34,342 bases of DNA. It comes from Prochlorococcus sp. AG-347-M15. Lineage in GTDB: Bacteria > Cyanobacteriota > Cyanobacteriia > PCC-6307 > Cyanobiaceae. The notes beneath the pieces are model-generated. The model was not told the DNA's origin. It did not search any database and was given only the letters and a program-made list of their open reading frames with translations. Position 1 is the stretch's first letter; every line of letters starts with the position of its first letter. The translations under genes were made by a program, and so were the position numbers. Positions 1 through 8,856 of the stretch are shown here, one piece after another. Location: positions 1 to 34,342 of the forward strand of contig QCCS01000003.1 of NCBI GenBank assembly GCA_003281185.1. The letters are read 5' to 3'.

Positions 1-555
1 TCCAAATCTAGAACTTATTTTTTTTTTGTTGACCACTGAAATAAGCTCATGATTGAGATTCAGAAAATCATCAATCCACAAATTATCTATTACATCTTTA
101 TACAAATGATCAATATTATTCTCAATATATGAATCTTGAGTTAAACCTATTTCAATACTATATTCATCAATAATATTATTACAAAAAGCATGGAACGTAG
201 TTACTTTTAACTTATAGAATTGATTTATAAAATTATCAATTTCGGAAATTATTTTTTCCTTAGATTTATCTTTATCCTTAAAATTTAGATACCAATCCTT
301 AAGAGTATTATCTATATTACTTTCATTATGACTTTGCAAATATAATTTTAAATTATGAAATCTCGAGAGTATTTTATCTCTTAATTCAGAACAAGTATTT
401 TTTGTAAAACTTAGCAAAAGTATTTCATCTGGTTTAACTTTTTTCTCCAAAACATTTCTTAAAACTAAATGAGCCAAAGTAAAACTTTTACCAGTTCCTG
501 CACTTGCTTCTACTAATTTAAACTTATTATCTAATTTGATTTGATTAATATCCAT
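1..555 (-). CDS. recB: RecB, exonuclease V beta subunit (N-terminal part, cut by window edge)
   Basis: This is the first 185 codons of a gene that runs off the left edge. Translation from the ATG at 555 gives a UvrD/Rep-type helicase start: Walker A EASAGTGKS near residues 17-25, then TLAHLVLRNVL and LLLSFTKNTCSELRDKI (motif Ia region), then TTFHAFC. RecB is the 3'-5' helicase and nuclease subunit of RecBCD, which processes double-strand breaks. recC lies upstream on the same strand with one small gene between, and the gap to that gene is 12 bp, so one transcript is likely. recD is not visible. The call rests on the motifs and on the recC neighbour. Confidence 0.88.
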   Translation of the reverse strand, partial: MDINQIKLDNKFKLVEASAGTGKSFTLAHLVLRNVLEKKVKPDEILLLSFTKNTCSELRDKILSRFHNLKLYLQSHNESNIDNTLKDWYLNFKDKDKSKEKIISEIDNFINQFYKLKVTTFHAFCNNIIDEYSIEIGLTQDSYIENNIDHLYKDVIDNLWIDDFLNLNHELISVVNKKKISSRFG

Positions 556-567
556 TTCTTTTTTAAA

Positions 568-1041
568 TTAAACTTTAACCTCATTTTTATAAAGTAAGTA
601 ATTCTCAAATTTATTCATTAAATATTTCTCTTCTAAGGCAATCTTAAATTTAATTATTAAAACTAAACTTATTGTCAAAAATAAATAATAAAAAGATAAT
701 TTTATTATAAAAACTCCAATGGAAATAAATATTAAAGAATAGTACATAGGATGACGCGTAAATCGATAAATGCCTGTAGTAACAAGATTGCTATTGTTTA
801 TAGGTCTTGGGAAAGGGGATAAATTTCTACCTAAGTCTTTAATTGAAACTAACATTATTATGAAAGCAATTATGATAATTAAAATACCCAGGAAATAAGA
901 AAAAGGACTTGCTTGAATTATTTGTTTTTGTGGAAGAAATTCCCATTGAAAAAAATGAAGACTAATAATAAAGAACTGTAAAAAAACAAGGATTAAATCA
1001 TAAGCAGCTTTAAAAAAAATTTTTAAATGAAATTTAGACAT
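568..1041 (-). CDS. Isoprenylcysteine carboxyl methyltransferase-like (ICMT/PEMT) membrane protein
   Basis: A 157-residue integral membrane protein with about four or five hydrophobic segments. The signature of the ICMT/PEMT family is present: GIYRFTRHPMYYS near residues 91-103 and a later acidic ALEEKYL with downstream F..Y, which in this family bind S-adenosylmethionine. The bacterial substrates are usually unknown and could be lipids or isoprenoids. It sits inside the rec operon, 3 bp after the recC stop and 12 bp before recB, so it is probably co-transcribed; no link to recombination is known to me. Family assignment is good, substrate is not determinable. Confidence 0.75.
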   Translation of the reverse strand: MSKFHLKIFFKAAYDLILVFLQFFIISLHFFQWEFLPQKQIIQASPFSYFLGILIIIIAFIIMLVSIKDLGRNLSPFPRPINNSNLVTTGIYRFTRHPMYYSLIFISIGVFIIKLSFYYLFLTISLVLIIKFKIALEEKYLMNKFENYLLYKNEVKV

Positions 1042-1044
1042 TTT

Positions 1045-4000
1045 TTATTTCTTTAATGCTTTAATTAAAGGACCATATAATCTGTATGATAATTGATCAA
1101 AATTATTATTTCCAAGAAAGAAATCTGGTTCTTTTTCATTACCAAAACATATTTTCATCTCGATATTATCTCTTTCTCCTTTAGAAAAATTTTTATTACC
1201 AATCCATTTATCTGTAAAAGCTTTTTTTTCATTTTTTGATTTTATTTTTGCTTCTACATATTTATAAGCACTTTCTGGAGGAAGAGGTAAACATTTATCA
1301 GAATAATTTTTAAAAATATTTATGTACTCCTCCAAAATTAGATTTGATTCAGTTTCTCCGGGTGATTGAATAATTTGCGATTTATAATTATTTTCTGTTC
1401 TAAAAATTACTTTAGTCCTTTTTATATTACTATTTAAAGAAGAAATAAAGAGTAATTTTATCCAAGCCTCAGTCAAACGACTTAGACTTAAATTCGCATT
1501 AATTAATTCAATTACGGTGTCATCATCGATTAAATATTCTTCTTTATTCGCCTTCAACTTAACATATATTTTATTAATCTTATTATGTTGACTCAAACTT
1601 TCACATAAACTGCTTAATAAGTCTTTGATTTCTTTTTCTTTCGTAAAAATACTATTTTTGGGCATAATAATACCATTTTCAGCTAATTGATCATTAATAT
1701 TTAATTTATTTAAATCATCAATAATATTATGATTATCAATCTCTACTTGCTGGATTATTTTTGTAATTATTTGCGACTTTTGCAGATTGCTTACATACTC
1801 CTCGTCAGGATGATGAATAAATATTTCCTTAGGAGAAATATTATTTTTATTAAGCCAATATTTTTGTGGAGTCTTGAACCAATAAATCAATTCTGATAAT
1901 TTGTAATTTTTAATATCAGATTTTTTTTCATTCCAATTTATATCTTCTATTAAAGAATAATTACTTTTAACAATCTTAGATTTATCAAGATCAGTGATTT
2001 CATTTTTATTAAAATCAGAATCTTTAATTATTAGTTCTCTTTGGCTTGGGTTTAAGAAACTATCAAAAAAAGAAATCAACTCTTTTATAGGAAAAGAAAC
2101 ATCTAAGTTTTTATTGTCTTTATCATTTTTTACCCAAGTAACTATAAATTTTTCTCTGCAAGCAATTAACAACTCCAGAAATGCATATTTCTCTCTTTCA
2201 AAAACAGATGGATCACCCAAATGATATTTGTTTTTTAATAAATTAATGTTTTCACTCTTTGGTAATTTTGGATAATAAACACTATTCATGTCTATTAGGA
2301 AGATAACCTTATGTGGAATATGCCTTGAATTCTCAATATCACTTACTAGGATCTTGTTGACTCTTAATTTGCTTTGATATTTAACTTTATTTAAGCAAGA
2401 AATTAATATTTCCCTAAAAACTTTTAACAAGATAAGATCATCAGGTATTAAAGGTATTGCATGATTATCAAGAATTCTATTTATTTCACTTATTTCTAAA
2501 TTGAAATTTGCATTAGAATCAGCAATACTTTTTAATATAAACTTTATTTTTTCAACCCAATTCGAGTAAGAAAAAGATCCCCTTATCAAATTAATATATT
2601 TTTTTAAATGAATTAATATTTTAACCCATTTATTCAAATCCAAACTTATATTTTTATAGCTAAATGGTTTTAAATTAAAAGTACTTAAATTTACTTCTTT
2701 GTCATAAATTAAGCCTAAAGTAATTCTATTTATACACCAATCTAGAGTATTTTTCTTTTCACCTAATCTTTCTTTATCATCTAATCCCCAATGAAAACCC
2801 GCTTGGGTAAGTAAGAAAATAATTTCATCCTTCTCAGTAATATTAAAATCAAAAATGTTCTGAGTTACTTTTTTCGAAAGAATATACTCTATTTTTTCAA
2901 GTGTAATTTTTTCACTTGCAATTTCAGTTATGTCAATTAGAAATTCATAAATGCCTGAAGAGTCATGATTATCCTCATCAATAAAAAAATAAGGTATCTT
3001 TTCACCATTAATTAACTCATTATTAAAGATGTACCTTAGATAAGGTTTAATTAAATTAGTTTGTGGAGATAAAACAGCAATATCACTATATTTAATATTC
3101 TCGCAAGAATTTATTATTTCTATAATTTTATTTCTTAAATATTCAAATTGACTATTCTGATTAAAATGCTCACAAAGTAATATTGAATTATCTCTTTCAC
3201 TTACTATAAAATCAACGCTATTATTATCAATTAGTCTTTTTTGTATTTGATTAAGAAGAGGAATATCTTTTTTATTATGAAAATTAGTTGTTGGATCGAG
3301 ATAAATAAGATTATTTTTTAAATTTATACCTTCTGTATAAATATTTTCATCAATTAATTTCTGAAAGTTTGCTCCAAATTTACCAAATATTTTCTCTATA
3401 TTTGTATTATTTAAATTCAATTTACTTTCATTATCATCAAACTCTAACTCACCTTCAAGACAATTTACTCTATTCCATAAATCTTCTCCGGGAGATAATA
3501 AATACAAATTTACCTTAATAAATTTTGAAAGTTCTGAATAAAAATTAATATGTAGTTTAGATAAGTTATTATCTGAAAAAATATAAATTTGATTTGGTAC
3601 TTGAAATTGAACTTTTTTAATTTTTCTTAAATTCTTTATTACTTCAATCATGTATAAACATGATGGCTTTTCAGATATCTTTTCCTCTAATAATTTATAT
3701 AAAATAGGTTGCCAAAATTGATCTGAGTTTAAATTCTTAAATAGATTAGATGAATTAATTTCATATCTATTCCATTGAGCAATCATTTCAGGTCTAAAAA
3801 TCAGATAATCAATAAAATTATTCGTGATTTTTTTTGTCAGATTATATATATCTCCATCAATTGTCTTTTTATTATCCAAATATTTATTAATCCAATTTCT
3901 AAGCGGAAATGACTCTTTAAAGCTATTTAATTCTTCCAAGGAATCAATAATGCCCCATTTAATTGACTCAAAATTCCATGCGCTCATATCAATTGCAGGA

Positions 4001-4227
4001 AAAAAATTTGTCAATAAAGATTCGGTATACGTTGATATTGTCTTTAATTCATAAAGAGCACTTATTTTGTTTTTTATAGTTATTTGTTCACGTAACCAAT
4101 TGCCCAAAAAGTAATTAGGGACTACTATTTCTAATTTCTCATTTATAGAGGGTGGACATATTTTTAATTCCTCTGCTAACAGCTCACTAATTACTTCAAT
4201 TTTATTTGACTTATAAAGATTGAGCAA
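1045..4227 (-). CDS. recC: RecC, exonuclease V gamma subunit
   Basis: A 1060-residue protein whose N-terminus (LYKSNKIEVISELLAEEL) matches the RecC pattern of an inactivated helicase fold beginning with LY.SN....L...L. Further RecC-like stretches include YFFIDEDN and HIPHKVIFLIDMNSVYYPK. RecC recognises Chi and splits the DNA strands in RecBCD. The start is a TTG at 4227, with no ATG close by in frame, 17 bp after the DUF2488 gene stop, suggesting co-transcription from pdxJ onward. The gene is unusually Asn/Lys/Ile-rich, as expected for this AT-rich genome. Confidence 0.85.
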   Translation of the reverse strand: MLNLYKSNKIEVISELLAEELKICPPSINEKLEIVVPNYFLGNWLREQITIKNKISALYELKTISTYTESLLTNFFPAIDMSAWNFESIKWGIIDSLEELNSFKESFPLRNWINKYLDNKKTIDGDIYNLTKKITNNFIDYLIFRPEMIAQWNRYEINSSNLFKNLNSDQFWQPILYKLLEEKISEKPSCLYMIEVIKNLRKIKKVQFQVPNQIYIFSDNNLSKLHINFYSELSKFIKVNLYLLSPGEDLWNRVNCLEGELEFDDNESKLNLNNTNIEKIFGKFGANFQKLIDENIYTEGINLKNNLIYLDPTTNFHNKKDIPLLNQIQKRLIDNNSVDFIVSERDNSILLCEHFNQNSQFEYLRNKIIEIINSCENIKYSDIAVLSPQTNLIKPYLRYIFNNELINGEKIPYFFIDEDNHDSSGIYEFLIDITEIASEKITLEKIEYILSKKVTQNIFDFNITEKDEIIFLLTQAGFHWGLDDKERLGEKKNTLDWCINRITLGLIYDKEVNLSTFNLKPFSYKNISLDLNKWVKILIHLKKYINLIRGSFSYSNWVEKIKFILKSIADSNANFNLEISEINRILDNHAIPLIPDDLILLKVFREILISCLNKVKYQSKLRVNKILVSDIENSRHIPHKVIFLIDMNSVYYPKLPKSENINLLKNKYHLGDPSVFEREKYAFLELLIACREKFIVTWVKNDKDNKNLDVSFPIKELISFFDSFLNPSQRELIIKDSDFNKNEITDLDKSKIVKSNYSLIEDINWNEKKSDIKNYKLSELIYWFKTPQKYWLNKNNISPKEIFIHHPDEEYVSNLQKSQIITKIIQQVEIDNHNIIDDLNKLNINDQLAENGIIMPKNSIFTKEKEIKDLLSSLCESLSQHNKINKIYVKLKANKEEYLIDDDTVIELINANLSLSRLTEAWIKLLFISSLNSNIKRTKVIFRTENNYKSQIIQSPGETESNLILEEYINIFKNYSDKCLPLPPESAYKYVEAKIKSKNEKKAFTDKWIGNKNFSKGERDNIEMKICFGNEKEPDFFLGNNNFDQLSYRLYGPLIKALKK

Positions 4228-4244
4228 TTTACTAGTTGGTTATA

Positions 4245-4562
4245 TTACTCAACTTTAAATGGATCAATTATTTCTGCATTAGGACATTCGAATTCCCCCA
4301 CAGCAACAAACTCTAAACGAAGCTTTAAGAAAGTTATAAATTTTTTATCAGTCGATAAAACAACTGCTGGGGTAGATGGAATTTTTGCTTTTAGATCAGC
4401 AAATTGGGTGGTTTGTAAAAATGATGGATTTTTTAAGAGCCAAAAATCTATTTCTTTATTATTTTCTTTATAGTTCCTCATCCTCTCTTTCAAAATTTCA
4501 TCAAGTGGTTCTTCAACAGTTAAAAACTTTTGACTTGCCGCGACGAAAAAATATGTTGTCAT
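4245..4562 (-). CDS. DUF2488 / MgPME-cyclase complex family protein
   Basis: A 105-residue soluble protein beginning MTTYFFVAASQKFLTVEEPL, followed by ERMRNYKE and KEIDFWLLKNPSFL, and ending with FITFLKLRLEFV and GEFECP. This is the pattern I know for the cyanobacterial DUF2488 family, annotated as MgPME-cyclase complex family protein from a suggested link to the Mg-protoporphyrin monomethylester cyclase of chlorophyll synthesis. That role is not shown by the sequence itself. It starts 8 bp after the pdxJ stop and ends 17 bp before recC, so it is the second gene of a minus-strand operon. Confidence 0.75.
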   Translation of the reverse strand: MTTYFFVAASQKFLTVEEPLDEILKERMRNYKENNKEIDFWLLKNPSFLQTTQFADLKAKIPSTPAVVLSTDKKFITFLKLRLEFVAVGEFECPNAEIIDPFKVE

Positions 4563-4570
4563 TTTGAAAT

Positions 4571-5287
4571 TTAATTAGAGAAAATAAGAGACTTCATTTC
4601 ACGAACAGACTTTTCTAAACCTACCGCTAAAGCCCTTGCAACAATACTATGACCTATGTTTAACTCGTTCATATTGTTAATAGATGCAATTTCTTTAACA
4701 TTATTGTAGTTAAGTCCATGACCAGCATTGACAACTAATCCAAGGTCATTTGCCTCGTATGAAGATTCTATGATTCTTTGGAGCTCTTCAAGTTGTTCAT
4801 AACCAGAAAGTTCAGCATACTTACCTGTATGTAATTCTATAAAGTCAAAACCTATTTCCTTAGAGGAAGTTATCTGATCGCTAAATGGATCAATAAATGC
4901 ACTTACTTCTATGTTTGAATCTTTTAAATTTTTAACAAAATTCTTAAGATATTCTTTTTTATTTTTTACATCTAACCCACCTTCGGTAGTAACTTCTTCT
5001 CTTTTCTCTGGTACAAGAGTTACATAATCTGGAATAACCTTCTTAGCAATTGCTAACATTTCTTCTGTGGCGGCCATTTCTAAATTGAGTTTTGTTTTTA
5101 TGGTTTCTCTCAAAAGAAAAACATCTCTGTCTTGTATGTGTCTTCTATCCTCTCTTAAATGAACTGTTATTGAATCTGCTCCACCTAATTCAGCTAAAAA
5201 AGCAAATTGAACAGGGTCTGGCTCAACAGTTTTTCTTGCCTGCCTGACATTAGCAATGTGGTCAATATTAACTCCTAAAGTGGTCAT
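4571..5287 (-). CDS. pdxJ: Pyridoxine 5'-phosphate synthase PdxJ
   Basis: A 238-residue TIM-barrel enzyme of normal family length that condenses 1-deoxy-D-xylulose 5-phosphate with 3-amino-2-oxopropyl phosphate in vitamin B6 synthesis. Recognisable stretches are [15 protein letters not shown] at the start, [32 protein letters not shown] and VNAGHGLNY near the C-terminus, which hold the phosphate-binding and catalytic His/Glu residues. The ATG at 5287 heads the minus-strand operon; the divergent plsC-like gene starts 99 bp away, so both promoters must lie in that gap. Confidence 0.95.
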   Translation of the reverse strand: MTTLGVNIDHIANVRQARKTVEPDPVQFAFLAELGGADSITVHLREDRRHIQDRDVFLLRETIKTKLNLEMAATEEMLAIAKKVIPDYVTLVPEKREEVTTEGGLDVKNKKEYLKNFVKNLKDSNIEVSAFIDPFSDQITSSKEIGFDFIELHTGKYAELSGYEQLEELQRIIESSYEANDLGLVVNAGHGLNYNNVKEIASINNMNELNIGHSIVARALAVGLEKSVREMKSLIFSN

Positions 5288-5386
5288 AATTTCAAAATCT
5301 TATTTTCTAGACAATCTAGTAACCGCCCAATAATAGCTAATAAAAAATAACAAGCACTTAAATTATTACTATATTGATAACTTAGT

Positions 5387-6061
5387 TTGAAAAAACAATC
5401 CGTTGATATTTGGTACAAAATTAATCCTCTATTAGGATTTATAGCAATGTTTGTTACTCAAGATATCGTTTTAAGATTTTTTTTTAGTAAAAAAATAATT
5501 ATTAATAACAATTTATCAATACCTGTTAATTCATCAATTATTCTTGCCCCTACACACCGATCAAGATGGGATGGCCTTGTTTTGACAATGGCGATGGGGA
5601 GAAGAGTTACTAAAAAGGATTGTAGGTTTATGGTGACCAGATCTGAAATGCGAGGTATACAAGGATGGTTTCTGAAGAGACTAGGATGTTTTTCAATAAA
5701 TCAATTATCACCTTCTCTTTCTGCTTTACGATATGCTGTAAAACTTATAGAAAATAAGAAACAGCTTGTTGTTTTCCCTGAAGGCAAAATCAACAAAAAG
5801 GGTAAGAAATTGGTTCTTAAAGAGGGTCTTTATAGATTAGCTCGTTTAGGAGCAAGAAAAACAAACTCAATAATCATTATCCCAATTGGAATAGCCTATA
5901 GCCGAGTATCTCCAAGATTTAGAGGAAAATTTTCTTTATGTTATGGAAAACCCTTATTTATCAATGATTATATAAAAACATCCATAAAAGAATTTAATGA
6001 GATTTTGCACTCAGAAATGACAAAAGCAGAAAAAATTGCACTAAACAAAGTAGGTCGATGA
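5387..6061 (+). CDS. PlsC-like 1-acylglycerol-3-phosphate acyltransferase
   Basis: A 224-residue acyltransferase of the PlsC family. The catalytic HX4D motif is THRSRWD (H57, D62) and the substrate motif FPEG is at 130-133, followed by a basic stretch. A hydrophobic segment near residues 12-32 fits membrane association. These enzymes acylate lysophosphatidic acid to phosphatidic acid. The best start is a TTG at 5387; the first in-frame ATG is 20 codons later inside the conserved-looking N-terminal region. It is the first of four closely spaced plus-strand genes. Confidence 0.82.
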   Translation: MKKQSVDIWYKINPLLGFIAMFVTQDIVLRFFFSKKIIINNNLSIPVNSSIILAPTHRSRWDGLVLTMAMGRRVTKKDCRFMVTRSEMRGIQGWFLKRLGCFSINQLSPSLSALRYAVKLIENKKQLVVFPEGKINKKGKKLVLKEGLYRLARLGARKTNSIIIIPIGIAYSRVSPRFRGKFSLCYGKPLFINDYIKTSIKEFNEILHSEMTKAEKIALNKVGR

Positions 6062-6102
6062 ATCCATAATCAGTTAATATTAACTTTAATAATTTAAAGA
6101 AT

Positions 6103-6618
6103 ATGAAATTTCTAAAATTAATAACATTTGTTTTTATATCTTTTGGTATTTTTCCTTTAAGTAAAAGTGTTTATTCTGAAAGCAACGAATCAGCGAATTA
6201 TAAAGTTCTTTCAAGTACAAATAAAAGTTTTTCAATCGCAACTGTTGAATTAAATATAATTGAGGGTGACAAATTCATAAAAAATGGTGATTTTGAAAAA
6301 GCCAAAGAATTCTTTAAAAAAGCAAGAGACTTATCTAAAAAGCTAGCAATCTTTTACTTAGATATAAATAATTCTTTTAAAGGAATTGATGCCAGGATAC
6401 CAAACGAAATGCAGAAGAAAGGTTTGGAGATTTTGAAGATACAGGCAAAAACCAATGAAAGATTAGCGTCTTTATACATAAGAGAAGAACAACCTGAAGT
6501 AGCAGTACCTTTGCTTGTTGAAATTATTAGAATTATGTCACCTAACAGCCCTGAAGGTAGAAAAGCTTATGAAAATTTGATTAAACTTGGATTTATTGAA
6601 ACACCCTTTCAAGGGTAG
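6103..6618 (+). CDS. Secreted TPR-like protein of unknown function
   Basis: A 171-residue protein with an N-terminal signal peptide ([15 protein letters not shown], likely cleavage near SVYSE). The mature part is helical: [21 protein letters not shown] is typical of the first TPR helix pair, and [20 protein letters not shown] suggests a second. TPR proteins bind partner proteins; the partner is unknown. It is probably lumenal or periplasmic. It starts 41 bp after the plsC-like gene and precedes bolA by 20 bp. Confidence 0.7.
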   Translation: MKFLKLITFVFISFGIFPLSKSVYSESNESANYKVLSSTNKSFSIATVELNIIEGDKFIKNGDFEKAKEFFKKARDLSKKLAIFYLDINNSFKGIDARIPNEMQKKGLEILKIQAKTNERLASLYIREEQPEVAVPLLVEIIRIMSPNSPEGRKAYENLIKLGFIETPFQG

Positions 6619-6638
6619 AAATATACATTAAAATTATC

Positions 6639-6869
6639 ATGACTACAAAAACTGAAGTTATAAAATTAATCACAAAAAAAATACCAAATTCTGAAGTTAC
6701 CGTTGAAAATATTAAAGGCAATGATCATTTACAAGTTAGTGTAATCTCATCTGAATTTGATGGACTATCATTAGTAAAACAACACCAGCTGGTATATTCT
6801 GCTCTAAAAGAAGAATTAGCTTCTGAAGCGATCCATGCACTGGCTTTAAAAACAAGTACACCAAACTAA
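6639..6869 (+). CDS. BolA family protein
   Basis: A 76-residue protein of the BolA fold. The central [20 protein letters not shown] matches the family pattern (G.DH..V.VVS..F.G...V..H), and [15 protein letters not shown] with a conserved HALALKT end follows. BolA proteins pair with monothiol glutaredoxins to bind [2Fe-2S] clusters. The CGFS glutaredoxin gene starts 3 bp after this stop, which makes the pairing very likely here. Confidence 0.9.
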   Translation: MTTKTEVIKLITKKIPNSEVTVENIKGNDHLQVSVISSEFDGLSLVKQHQLVYSALKEELASEAIHALALKTSTPN

Positions 6870-6872
6870 ATT

Positions 6873-7196
6873 ATGGAAAACTTAATTAAAGATAAAATCG
6901 AAAAACTAATTGATGCGAATCCAGTTATGGTTTTTATGAAAGGCACCAAATTAATGCCTCAATGTGGGTTTTCCAACAATGTTGTTCAGATTCTAAATTC
7001 TTTAGGGGTTGAGTTTAGTACTTTTGATGTTCTCAGTGATTATGACGTGAGAGAGGGTATTAAAGAATATTCAGATTGGCCTACAATCCCTCAAGTTTAT
7101 CTTAAAGGAGAATTTCTAGGAGGTTCAGACATCTTGATTGAGATGTACAATTCAGGAACTTTAATAGAAAAAATTGAAATTGCATTAGCGTCTTAA
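6873..7196 (+). CDS. grxD: Monothiol glutaredoxin (Grx4/GrxD type)
   Basis: A 107-residue monothiol glutaredoxin. It has VMVFMKGTKLMPQCGFS with the CGFS active site at 31-34, and WPTIPQVYLKGEFLGGSD, which supplies the glutathione-binding TIP and GG motifs. Such proteins bind a glutathione-ligated [2Fe-2S] cluster and act in iron-sulfur delivery. It forms a bolA-grxD pair with 3 bp between the genes. Confidence 0.95.
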   Translation: MENLIKDKIEKLIDANPVMVFMKGTKLMPQCGFSNNVVQILNSLGVEFSTFDVLSDYDVREGIKEYSDWPTIPQVYLKGEFLGGSDILIEMYNSGTLIEKIEIALAS

Positions 7197-7245
7197 GATA
7201 TTTTATAAGTATAAATACTGATTTAAGTTAATAAAAATTAATATT

Positions 7246-7515
7246 TTAAATTCTTTTTTTATCAAAAAATCCTTTATTTTCATCTCCATTAGGATCTATG
7301 AAACTTGATGGATCTAGTATCCATCTCTCTACTAATTTTTCTAATTTCTCTTGATCCTTTTGCTCTAAACCATTGCAATTCCTTAAGGCTTGCAGATAAC
7401 CATCACTATATAATTTAAGATCAGAAGGCGTATGAAAACGAGTAACTAAATCTTGACAACAGTCACAAATCGATTGAAAATGACGAATTGCTTTAGGGTT
7501 TTCAAATGATGTCAT
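7246..7515 (-). CDS. Conserved cyanobacterial protein, DUF6761-like
   Basis: An 89-residue soluble, helical protein with RHFQSICDCCQDLVTRFHTP near residues 11-30, including a CDCC cluster that could bind metal. LYSDGYLQALRNC and VERWILDPSSFI follow. I associate this pattern with a cyanobacterial DUF6761-type family of unknown function; the family number is from memory. It converges with grxD (49 bp gap) and diverges from the response regulator at 7601, so its promoter shares an 85-bp region with that gene. Confidence 0.65.
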   Translation of the reverse strand: MTSFENPKAIRHFQSICDCCQDLVTRFHTPSDLKLYSDGYLQALRNCNGLEQKDQEKLEKLVERWILDPSSFIDPNGDENKGFFDKKRI

Positions 7516-7600
7516 AATTCGACAGATTCCGATTTTTATTGAGCATTTGTTATACCTTATTAAGGACTATATAAGTTGTCTGGTCCAACTTTAAACAAGA

Positions 7601-8338
7601 ATGCAATCAACAGAGCAAATCTTATCTTCAACCAATGGTAGTTCTCAGTTGCCTCCAAGTTCTCAAACACCTTCGAGAGTTCTTGTAGTTGAACCTCACC
7701 CTACCTTAAGAACTGTCTTAGTTCAAAGACTTCGTCAAGATGGTCATTTAGCCGCAGCTGTTGGTTCTGCTGCAGAGGCCGTGGATTTATGCAGAGAACA
7801 ATCTCCTGACTTACTAGTAAGTGCTGAAATCCTTGAACAAAATACAGCCATGAGACTTGCTCAGCAGTTGGGGTCTTCAGTTATTGTACTTACAGCAAGA
7901 TCAGGGGTGGAAGCTTTAGTTAATCTATTAGATGAAGGGGCAGATGACGTTTTAAGAAAACCTTTTGGACTTGAAGAATTAGCAGCAAGATGTAGAACTC
8001 TCTTAAAAAGGGGCAGAATCGGTTTACAAGAAAAGGTTGAAGTTGGCCCTTTAGAGGTGCATCTTTTACTAAGACAAGTAACTTTAAGTGAGAAGCCTGT
8101 TGAATTAAGCCCCAGAGAGTTTGCCTTATTATGTGCCCTACTTATGCCCCCAGGGATGGTAAGAAGTCGTCAAGAGCTTTTGAGGATGGCTTGGCCGCCA
8201 TTTAGTGGGGGGCCAAGGTCTGTAGATACTCAAGTATTAACTTTACGTAGGAAACTGGAACAAGCAGGATTAGGAGAAGGCGGAGGGATAACAACCGTAA
8301 GACAACAAGGATACAGATTTAGTATTGATAATATTTAA
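7601..8338 (+). CDS. OmpR/PhoB-family regulator with degenerate receiver domain
   Basis: A 245-residue protein: a Ser/Gln/Pro-rich leader (1-25), a receiver-like domain (about 26-138) and a winged-helix DNA-binding domain (about 145-243; LSPREFALLCALL, RSVDTQVLTLRRKLE, TTVRQQGYRF). The receiver keeps the switch Thr (T98 in VIVLTAR) and Lys (K120 in LRKPF). The acidic pair that binds Mg is E31-P32, and the phosphoacceptor position (PDLLVSA, residue 75) is Ala. Ordinary Asp phosphorylation therefore seems impossible; it may respond to protein contacts or act constitutively. The DNA looks less AT-rich than its neighbours, as expected for a strongly conserved gene. Confidence 0.85.
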   Translation: MQSTEQILSSTNGSSQLPPSSQTPSRVLVVEPHPTLRTVLVQRLRQDGHLAAAVGSAAEAVDLCREQSPDLLVSAEILEQNTAMRLAQQLGSSVIVLTARSGVEALVNLLDEGADDVLRKPFGLEELAARCRTLLKRGRIGLQEKVEVGPLEVHLLLRQVTLSEKPVELSPREFALLCALLMPPGMVRSRQELLRMAWPPFSGGPRSVDTQVLTLRRKLEQAGLGEGGGITTVRQQGYRFSIDNI

Positions 8339-8841
8339 AAATAAAATGATAAAACTTCTCCTGTAATCATTAAGATAGATAAAATCGTTAGCAATTTATA
8401 AGTCCACAATGGGGATATGTAAGAAATTCCATTAACATCAAGTCCGGTTTTTTCTGATATTAAGATTAAAAATTCCTTATAATTTTCAACTCTTTGAGGC
8501 ATTAAATAATTTTTACCCTCATAAGTAACGAAATAGTAAACCTTACTGCCTTGGCTTGTTGGAGAAGATTTTATTAATTTAATATCTTTCCAAAATACTT
8601 CCCAACTTTTTTTACCAATGATTTCAGAGATAAAGTTTGTTCTATAAGAAATTTTTTGATCATTAATCTCAACATAATCATTTGTAATACTAATAATTAA
8701 AAATAAACCAAACAAAAATACAATAATTGAGGGCAATACCAATTCTTGGTAAGAAATAAAAGGTATGGGAATAGTAAGGGCTAAATATAGAGAAATTAAG
8801 GAGCTTTTTACAAAAAAAAGAGTTTTAAACTTTTCTATCAT
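8335..8841 (-). CDS. Membrane protein of unknown function (PH-like middle part possible)
   Basis: A 168-residue protein with two hydrophobic segments near the N-terminus (about 10-30 and 35-53), a soluble beta-rich middle (YVEINDQKISYRT, VYYFVTYEGKNYLMP), and a C-terminal hydrophobic segment (LLTILSILMITGEVLSFYF). The layout resembles small bacterial membrane proteins with a PH-like domain, but I cannot assign a family. Its stop overlaps the end of the response regulator by 4 bp (convergent). It lies 15 bp downstream of crtH and may share its transcript. Confidence 0.6.
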   Translation of the reverse strand: MIEKFKTLFFVKSSLISLYLALTIPIPFISYQELVLPSIIVFLFGLFLIISITNDYVEINDQKISYRTNFISEIIGKKSWEVFWKDIKLIKSSPTSQGSKVYYFVTYEGKNYLMPQRVENYKEFLILISEKTGLDVNGISYISPLWTYKLLTILSILMITGEVLSFYF

Positions 8842-8856
8842 TTATTAAGACCTTAT

